Shown here in pieces: positions 56,241 to 64,000 of a stretch of DNA of 64,000 bases (the stretch's first letter is position 1; every line of letters begins with the position of its first letter). The notes under the pieces are model-generated. The model saw only the letters and a program-made list of their open reading frames with translations, searched no databases and was not told where the DNA came from. Source of the DNA: Chiua virens (taxonomy: Eukaryota; Basidiomycota; Agaricomycetes; Boletales; Boletaceae). The stretch is taken from contig JAHNUO010000013.1 of assembly GCA_019787685.1 (NCBI GenBank), positions 496,001 to 560,000 on the forward strand, given 5' to 3'. The position numbers were made by a program, and so were the translations under genes.

Positions 56241-56599
56241 ATTTTGCTGCTTTATGTACTTACAATGTAATCTGAATATATACATTGAGTACAAAATATA
56301 CTGTCATTTTCTTGGCTTCACACAAAACATTCAATTAGTTGAGGATGGGATTGTGCTAGTGAATTGTGACAGATCCAGAGGTACGAATCATGTGTACATT
56401 AAATGTACAGTCATTTTCTTGGATTCATGTGAAACATCAAACAGATCTCAAGTTATTTCAAGAATGTACAGTACATCGTAAAATATTCCAAGGAAATGTT
56501 CACCCTGAGTTCATCCCCAAGATGGGGGCTTACCTTGTGTCTTTGGTGGTGCAGGCAAGTTAGGGAGAGTTAAAGCTCCAAATCCCCTAAGATTGGGGA

Positions 56600-58085
56600 A
56601 GTTCAGGTATGGTTGGCCCATTGTGTCAGTACCATGGTAAACTCCTCATGTGTTCATGTTGCCTCCAAGTCCATGGTACATTGGTGGTGTGTTCACATTG
56701 CCTCCATGGTAAATTCCAAAACCATTTACATATGTTGCCTCCTTGGTAAACCCCAGCGCCATTCATATTTCCTCCATGGTAAACACCAGGCACATTCATG
56801 TTGCCTCCTGTATTTCCACCTCCTTGGTAAACTCCAGGAGCATTCACATTCCCTCCTTGGTAAATGCCTGGTACATTCATATTCCTGCCTTGATAGACTC
56901 CAGGCCTGTTCAACCCTAGATAACCAGCCTGCACACTGAAGAAGGGCTGAGAATAGGGCTGTGCCTGAGAATAGTTACTACTGGGAATTAAATACTCATT
57001 TCTGGCAATGGGAGGCTAAGTGGGGTTGATGGTGGGATATCCAGAACATTGTTGATTGGGAAATGGGATAGCAAGCTGCATGTCTTCATTGCTGGGGCCA
57101 ACTACCTGTGAACCTGCCACAGAGTCACATGGTTGACCAGAGGGAGCACCTGGTGAGGGTTCAGCAAAGATAGAAGGAAGCTGATGTTCGCCAGCCATTT
57201 GCATAGTCTTTGATACATCCAACACATGGCACTTGAGCACTCAGGGTGGTGATAACAGAGAAGGTGGAGCAGAGTGGGACACATTGCCACTGGAAGGACC
57301 TTCAGTTATCTTCTTGAGTGAATCTGAAAATGCACACTCTGACATGTGCAAGGGTCCTGCCTCGAGGCAGACATCATCACCCTTGACCTTCTTGCCCTCT
57401 TGATGGACACCTGAGGTCTAGGACGAGCTAATGTATAGTTAGTGTTCGTTGAATAAAATGTGCCACAGAAATCTCATCTTTTGGAGGCTCAACAGCTAAA
57501 TTGCTAGAGCTGGGCACTGACGAACTATTAAAATCTGTCCCATCAGATAAGAGATCACAACAAACCAGTTAAAATTTTGCCTGAGAGGAGCTCTTCATCA
57601 GAGGACTCCATAACATCCCAAGAAACCACCTTGCCCTCTCCCTTCCTATCCTGCTGCTGCTTAACTTGCTGCAATGGCTTCTGTTCATCAGAAGACTCTC
57701 CAACATCCTGAAGAACCACATTTTTCTTCTTATCCTGCTGCTCTTTTGCTTGCTGTGGCTCTGCATGCTTCATTCATTTTTTAGGTGCAGATTTACAAAG
57801 CAACTTGGTGCTGGCCTTCCACTTTTTGGGCATGTTACCACCATTGTGCAACTCCTTGGTGGCCTCAGAGCCAGAAATACTCTCAGTGTCACTCTGGATG
57901 TCAAGCATTGGGAGCTCTGCTAAGTTGAGATTGGATGTGTGGGGCAGTTTGACCTCTTTTACGGTGATAGGAGAAGAGCCATCCGAAATGTCAATGACCT
58001 TGTTTTTCGAAGATTTCTTAATGCAGATGATTCTATTGTGTACCCGAAGAGGTCCTTTGAGTTCAATTGAGCCATTGCCAAACAT
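56600..58085 (-). pseudogene. Unknown repeat-rich protein gene, part 1 (tandem NVPGVYQGG motifs; acidic repeats)
   Basis: Minus strand. 58,085-57,774 opens with ELKGPLRVHNRIICIKKSS, then a TGA, then (same frame) two imperfect ~24-residue units around QQDKKKNVVLQDVGESSDE and QQDRKGEGKVVSWDVMESSDE. Lower down (56,934-56,626) is a Gly/Asn-rich tandem array with units like NMNVPGVYQGG, about seven copies. Composition and repeats suggest an intrinsically disordered protein. The family is unknown to me. Confidence 0.4.
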
Positions 58086-58222
58086 CTATCACCCATGGCT
58101 CTGATGGGAACATGGTGGGGGCACTTTCTCCACAATGACCAGTGATTTATTGTTGACTAGGGCAGCTAAAGAGTGTGAGCATGGTAGCACGCCAGTGGAA
58201 TAATCATCACTTACCGAGTTCA

Positions 58223-58863
58223 TGTAACAACCTAGAACAAACGTAGACTATGAGTTACTTGCGAGTGGTTGTAGTGGTCAGTGTAAGGTTGAATGCAAGT
58301 GAGTCTGACGAGTGAGGCGAGAACTACAGAGGAGATCCGTCTATGAGAGACAATGGAGGAAAACCAAAGGTGAACTTTGTTAGAGTTCCCTGGTGCTGCA
58401 TTCAAGTCTTTATATACTAAAAGTACAATCGGAGCTACAATCGGAGTATGAATACATAGATAAGTACGAGAGTCCTGATTGGTAGATAAGGTGTGATAAC
58501 ATGAGGTATATGTATGTATGTGAGTCATAGATGAAGACATGAGGAAACAATGCTGTAACAATGCGGTATAAGCATGTTATAAGATAAGCACTGCTTTAAT
58601 AATAGATATGAGTCATAGGGAATCATAGATAAGAGATAACGTGTGAATACACGTGTGTTGTGCATGGGTTATGACATCGTGTGAATACACGTGTCTAATG
58701 ATGATGATATAAATATCATAATGAAGTGGCCAATAGGATAAGGTCCTGAGTATAGCCTTGGCATGAGGCAATATATGCCGTAATAGATATTGTGTATCTT
58801 GTATAGTGGATGAGAGTGTTGAGTAGGAAGGTGAAAGAATAATGTGAAAACGTGATTGTAACA
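58223..58863 (-). repeat. Solo LTR-A copy 2 (641 bp)
   Basis: TGTAACAACC to GATTGTAACA, flanked by GTTCA on both sides (58,218-58,222 and 58,864-58,868). It differs from the copy at 23,031 at only a handful of positions (for example AAGTACGAGAG versus AAGTATGAGAG). Confidence 0.9.
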
Positions 58864-59171
58864 GTTCACAAGAATCAGCCACCCTCCTGAGGGTGACCTG
58901 CTCTGCATGCAGAGAGGAAGCTAGAACACACTTCTGTGGCAGCATTAGACTATTTAAACCCTTCATACGACTGGTTGCCTATTGTTTCTCACCAGGCATC
59001 AAGACATCATGAGGGGTAGCCTCTCATGATGAGCCCTTTTTCTACCAAGAAAGTAAGGAGTGTCTTCCACAGAAAGTTTGCACCATGTAGTTTAGTGGTG
59101 TCCACCCCACATGCACCTAGATAGCAGGTGAGACAACACACACACAAAAGCAATGAATACTTACAGACGAG

Positions 59172-60136
59172 CTATATAATACCAGATTTGATGTAGGGGG
59201 TTGGGTCAACACTATCAGAGTCATAGACTACTGTAACATCTGCTTGTGGGGCTGCCTTGGCATTTTGCTGAGGCTTTGGCTGTGCAACATCAGGAGCAGA
59301 GTCATGGTGCTCCTCATTGGCCATAGGTCCCTCCACACTGGCTGCACCGGGTGGCTCTCCATCATCAGCAAATGCTTGTTCTACAGATTTCAGCAACACA
59401 AAATTACTTGATGGACAGTCAGAAAGGGATGTGACATCCATTTATTGCAGACTTACTAGACATGGGCCTTGAGGTGCCCTATGATTGTGTATGGGCAGGC
59501 TCGGCAGCAGTCTTCCCAAAACTAACATACCTCACATTAACATGATATCAATATACAGTTGACGGATCCACTTACATTGCTTGCATCAGTGGTTGTATGG
59601 GAGTACCCTAGTGATGCATCTTCATTGACGATATTACCACATATGACCATGACAGCTTCAAAGCCATGGCGCTTAGCGGCTGTGTCCAGCTACAAGGGGT
59701 TAGGCAAAGATATTCAAGTTTATCACTTTTCAAGAACATACCAAATCACTAATTTTGCAGCAGAAATGATCGAAGGTTTGAGTGTGTTGAGATATTGTCA
59801 TTTGACTGGACTTCGTGACCTCTGTGAGCTCATAGACTTTGAGAATATCCTTCCAAATGTTGGTGTGGTCAGTGATAAATCTTTATAACAACAACTCATG
59901 GTGGAAGGAGTGCCTAAGACATTGTTAAGTCACTGATGACCGATCATGTATCACCACATACCTGGTTCCTCCAGAGAGAGGCCAATTTGCTGCCATTCCT
60001 GCTCCTTGTGTGCCTTGAAGAAGACTTGATACATATTCCAGTGATTAACGCCATTGATGATGTGACCTCTTGACTTGTGCCAACTATCAAGGACTTGTTG
60101 CTGGGTTAGACCAAGTTGGCTTGAAGTGTGGTCCAA
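59172..60136 (-). pseudogene. Unknown repeat-rich protein gene, N-terminal part (transposon-type)
   Basis: Reading downward on minus: LTQQQVLDSWHKSRGHIING and VNHWNMYQVFFKAHKEQEW, then a helical stretch, KRHGFEAVMVICGNIVNEDA, and an Ala/Pro/Glu-rich part (FADDGEPPGAASVEGPM). The order and strand suggest it continues into 58,085-56,600 on the far side of the solo LTR. Similar proteins are common as hypothetical, probably mobile-element-borne, genes in Agaricomycetes. Function unknown. Confidence 0.4.
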
Positions 60137-60156
60137 AATTATGTCCAGTTCAGCAT

Positions 60157-60587
60157 TGAAACAACCTAGAACAACCTAGACTGTTAAAGTTGTAGTGGTG
60201 TAGTGAAGAGGGGGTTCAGTCCAGTGAAGAGGCGAAAACTCCAAGAGAACTTTGTTAGAGCTCTCTGGCTGTCATTCATGGGGTTTATATACTACATGGA
60301 TATCGGAGTTCTAATCTGAGTATGAACTACGTAGATAAGCATAATGTATCCTATTGGATGATAAGGTGTGAATAGATATGAGTCATAGATAAGAGCATAG
60401 CCTTGCACTGCCGGTGATGAGTCAGTGATAAGGGAAATGAAAAGATAAGGACATGTGTTGATGGATGCTGTGTTATTGTGGCAGCCAATCGGATATGATC
60501 CTTTGGACAGCCTTGACATGAGGCATGTATCTTTAGAATAGATCGAATGTTGGAGTTGTGAAGTGAGGAAAAGTTGATATCGTAACA
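60157..60587 (-). repeat. Gypsy-3 3' LTR (431 bp)
   Basis: Plus-strand ends TGAAACAACC and GATATCGTAACA. The 5 bp before it are AGCAT; the matching copy would lie beyond the window. LTR-sense TATATAAACCCC is followed by GCTCTAACAAAGTTCTC. It is closely related to LTR-Z at 32,016. Confidence 0.85.
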
Positions 60588-60603
60588 CTATCCCCCTTCT
60601 GAT
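60588..60603 (-). promoter_or_regulatory. Polypurine tract of Gypsy-3
   Basis: In element sense AGAAGGGGGATAG directly precedes the 3' LTR, a good match to the purine run that primes plus-strand synthesis in LTR elements. Confidence 0.65.
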
Positions 60604-63094
60604 GATCATGCTCCGAATGATCTGTTTCATAATTGAGACGATGGAGAGCATCCTCATCTTCATTTTTAGTTTTATCGTCATAAGTTTGGAACATAGAGTT
60701 GAATTCAGTTTGTGTGACTTTTAGTTTTCTTGGGGCATCTGGATGTGCTTCGTGGAAATCAGATATGAGATCCGACACATTCTTCAGATTTTTTAGTGGT
60801 TCCCAAGTTCTTTCGTCGTCATCATAGCCTTTCCAGTGTATGAGATATTCTAAGCGTCATCCTTTCATTCGGGAATCGACAATATAGTCTGCTTCGAATT
60901 CTTCTTCTCGGTCATCTCCGATTACTATAGGTCGTGGTTTATAGACCGGCTGATCGGGTAGGTGTTCCTTATAGGGTTTGACCTGAGAGATATTTACGAC
61001 TGGATGTATTCTCATGGATTTTGGAAGTCGAAGCTTTACAGCATTCGGTCCGTGCATAGAAATTATGTCATAGGGTCCAATCCACTTATCCGTGAATTTG
61101 GGGTGTTGCTTTATTTTTAGGTTTGTAGTGGAGAGCCAGACCTTATTGCCAACCGAATAGGAAGGGGGTTCTGATCTCGATTTATCTGCAACGTTTTTCA
61201 TATGTTCCGCGGCTTTATCTATATTAGATTTGGTTTTCTCTAGTACTTCGGAGAAATCCGTAATGAAGTTCTGAGCAGCCGGGTTTTTCATAGTATGTGG
61301 CATTATTCCCATTCTTGGGACGTAGGAACATGTGATTTCGAATGGTGAGAATTTAGTGGCAGTGTGTTTCTTGCTGTTGTATGAGAATTGTGTGAGAGGA
61401 AGCCAATCGGCCCATGTGATATCCTTCTCTGCACAGAACATGCGAAGATATTGTTGCACTTCTCAGTTCATTCGTTCCGATTGTCCATCTGTTTGTGGGT
61501 GATGTGCGGTGCTTAATTTGGGTGTTATTTTCAACCCTGAGCATATATCTTTCATAAGTTGGGAAGCGAATTGTGGTCCTCTATCCGATATAATGGTTTT
61601 AGGGAGGCCATGATGTTTCCATATGTGTGAGAGATATAATTTAGCGAGATCCATAGATGTACACGTTTTGTGGCAGGGAATGAATTCAACTTCTTTGGAG
61701 AAGTGATCCACAACCGTGAGAATGGAATCATAGGAGTGTGAAAGTGGGAGATTTGTGATGAAATCTGCTGAGATATCTTCCCATGGTAATAACGGTGTTT
61801 CTAAGGGTTGTAGGAGTCCTGCTGTTTTCTGATTAGAACCCTTAAATCGAGCGCATCTTTCACAGTGTGAGACATAATTTTTAACTTCTTTGTTCATTCG
61901 AGGCCAAATGTAGGTTTGTGATAGAAGTTCTAAAGTTTTGTCATAGCCCAGATGTCCGGCTTCGGGTGTGTCATGAAACATAGTGATTGATTTAGTTCTT
62001 AATGGATCGGGAATGAAGATCTTATCCCCCTTTCTAAGGAAGGCGTCCTCGACTTTATATCCAATAGATGTGAGATGTTTCATAGCATTAGGTGATAGTT
62101 TCATAGTTTCATGTTGTACGTCAGATAGGAATTGATCACCGTTGTATAGGAGAGTGACGGCTGATCTGATCTTAGATGGATCCATGAGAAGGATTCCTTT
62201 GTTATCATCTTCGATTCCGATCATGTGATCTTCTCTTCTGCTTAGAGCGTCTGCTTTTCCCATAGTGACTCCAGCCTTGTGGTGCCAAGTGAAGTTAAAG
62301 CGTGAGAGATATTGCGCCCATCTCGCTTGTCTTCTATTAAGATCTTGGCGTGTCATAAACCACGTAAGGTTCTGGTGGTCATTCCATATTTCAAATTCAT
62401 ATTTTGCACCCTCAAGATAGTGGCGCCATAGTTCTAGAGATCGGATCACCGAAAGCATTTCTTTATCGGCTATTGGGTAATTCCGTTCTTCTGGGGTCAT
62501 AGAGTGGCTATTGTAAGCGACTGGGTGCCAAAGTCCTTCTTTTTCTAAAGATAGAACTGCTCCTGTTGCGAAATCCGATGAATCGCATTCTAAGCGATAT
62601 TTGGCATTCTGATCCGGATAAGCAAGGATAGGGGCTGTCGTAAAGGCCTTTTTAAGCATAGTGAATGCTTTGTCACAAGCGAAGGTCCATTCGAATTTTT
62701 GATCCTTTTTAGTAAGGTCATGTAAGGGTTGTGCTATTTTTCCATAATCTTTAATGAATCTGCGATAGAAGTTGGCAAGTCCGAGGAAACTTCTGATGTG
62801 TTTGACTAATGTGGGAGTAGGCCATTCAGCGACTGCTTTGGTTTTCTCATTATCCATTTTAATCCCATCAGTTCCCACGATCATTCCGAGGAAGTCCACT
62901 TCTTTTACACAGAAGAAGCATTTTTCTGGTTTAACGTAAAGATCGTTATCTTCGAGGCGTTTAAGCACTTCGAGTACGATTTTGTCATGAGTTTCATAAT
63001 CATCGGTGTTAGTGAATATCATAAGGTCATCGATATAGACGACGACTACGCCATCCATGTCGGCAAAGATTTCGTTCATCATGGTTTGAAACGT

Positions 63095-63709
63095 TGTAGG
63101 GAATAGGTATTCCCTGTGCTCGCATAGCACGTTTCCACACCCCGTCGTCACCCAATCCCGATCCTGATCTGTCTGCTTGTGCGAACTCATCCGGATTGCT
63201 GTATCCGCGCCCGTTTTGCCTCGGACTCTTTTATTTTATTTTTGATGCTCCTTATTCGTACTTAGCATTGGCTAGACCACGTCACGCAGCCCTTGCAGGG
63301 ACATTCGGGTGCCTCTCGAACTTTATACCGTACGAAAACCTTCTTTTTATTATTATCCTTACTTAGGACAAGTCTGAGGGTATTCCCGAGGACTATAAAT
63401 TCACTGTATTGACAAAAATACAGTAGCTTTTGCCCGTGCGCATCTGTCTCACATCGTTTTCGGTCGACGTTTGTTTTCTCTCGCTCTCCTCGTGTTTTAT
63501 CGATCCGGATTCGGACTGCTGTGTCCGCCTTTCTATCCGTTTTAATCCGGATTCGCCCCGGATTCATCTCGGACTACTCAAAAACCATTATTTGTCGTTC
63601 ACCAACTCAGTGTTGTCCCTGGGTCGAACGGAATCGCATTCCTTCACCCTCTTTCTATTTCTTTCAATCCCCCTGAGTATTGCACTACAGCTGGGATATA
63701 TTACCTTCA
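63095..63709 (+). repeat. LTR-X copy 1 (615 bp) inside Gypsy-3 reverse transcriptase
   Basis: TGTAGGGAATAGG to ATTACCTTCA, with ACGT duplicated at 63,091-63,094 and 63,710-63,713. It is the least decayed copy and keeps most CpG. The start has two adjacent hairpins (63,099-63,114 and the following GTGCTCGCATAGCAC). A TATAAATT lies near 63,400. Confidence 0.9.
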
Positions 63710-64000
63710 ACGTTGCTGGTGAGTTACATAATCCGAAGTACATGACGATGGGTTCGAAAGACCCGCGGTGACAGACAAATGCTGCCTTCCATTCGTCGCC
63801 TTCTTTGATGCATACATTATTGTATCCCCATCGGAGATCCATTTTCGTAAATAGCTTAGCATCTTTTAATTTGTCCACAAGCTGCGAAATGAGCGGCAAG
63901 GGGTAGTTATTTTTGCTTGTATGTTCGTTTAGGTATCGGTAATCCTGGACCATACGCTTCTTTCCATCTTTCTTTGGGACGAAGAAGACCGGAGATGTCT

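Larger units (their letters stand above)
60533..64000 (-). pseudogene. pol: Gypsy-3 pol (reverse transcriptase to chromodomain), continues beyond window
   Basis: From the right edge: [20 protein letters not shown] and [19 protein letters not shown] (RT), an LTR-X insertion at 63,095-63,709, then FQTMMNEIFADMDG, VVYIDDLMIF (RT active site near 63,030), CDSSDFATGAVLS (RNase H), HDTPEAGHLGYDKTLELL...CERCAR (integrase zinc domain), ISADFITNLP, DRGPQFASQLMKDI and HHPQTDGQSERMN (DDE core). TGA codons at 61,463-61,465 (end of the integrase core) and 60,857-60,859 (in the chromodomain, before RLEYLIHWKGYDDDERTWEP) interrupt one otherwise continuous frame that ends inside the LTR at 60,533. Removing 619 bp (LTR-X plus one ACGT) restores the RT frame. 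Confidence 0.88.

Overview
The window is nuclear DNA of a filamentous basidiomycete (mushroom-forming type). The genes carry many short introns of about 50-60 nt. A typical mushroom-type F-box protein is present. From about 12.6 kb onward the sequence is filled with LTR elements, PIF/Harbinger-like elements, a Tc1/mariner element, hAT-like short elements and solo LTRs.

Gene block (1-12.6 kb, GC-rich, CpG intact). The 3' end of an IRC20/SHPRH-family SNF2-RING helicase/ubiquitin ligase runs on + and includes one GC-AG intron. It is followed by about 2 kb with no recognisable gene. A double-Myb telobox protein of Tay1/Teb1 type lies on -, with the 26S proteasome lid subunit RPN9 upstream of it on the same strand. 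A 339 bp divergent promoter separates RPN9 from an F-box gene on + that is broken by a frameshift. Beyond it lie a decayed segmental duplication of the F-box neighbourhood and a small intron-rich secreted protein with its own TATA box.

Repeat block (12.6-64 kb). Most of this DNA is CpG-depleted with TGA stops in old reading frames, as expected from methylation-driven decay. Younger insertions stand out as CpG-rich islands. The best preserved is a 7.59 kb Ty3/Gypsy chromovirus (15,368-22,954, minus strand) with a GACCA target duplication. Its LTRs are identical over the shared sequence apart from a 70 bp promoter-proximal duplication in one of them. It has an 11-nt primer-binding site complementary to its own predicted transcript start (self-priming, as in Tf1/sushi), a G GGT TTT minus-one slippery heptamer at the gag stop, and a long zinc-knuckle extension after the chromodomain. 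Two TGA codons interrupt pol.

Other elements are nested in layers, mostly with visible target duplications. They are: a Harbinger-like element whose partner ORF is split by the Gypsy element and an LTR that itself holds a solo LTR; a decayed Gypsy pol cut by three solo LTRs; a Tc1/mariner copy with ~210 bp inverted repeats; a second Harbinger-like element; two 536 bp hAT-like elements with 8 bp target duplications; five copies of a 4-bp-TSD LTR family (LTR-X); and a third Gypsy element running off the right edge with an LTR-X copy inside its reverse transcriptase. Several transposon-associated unknown proteins survive only as broken frames.

No rRNA, tRNA or CRISPR was recognised. Family names (LTR-A, LTR-X, LTR-Y, LTR-Z, LTR-W) are local labels for this annotation only.
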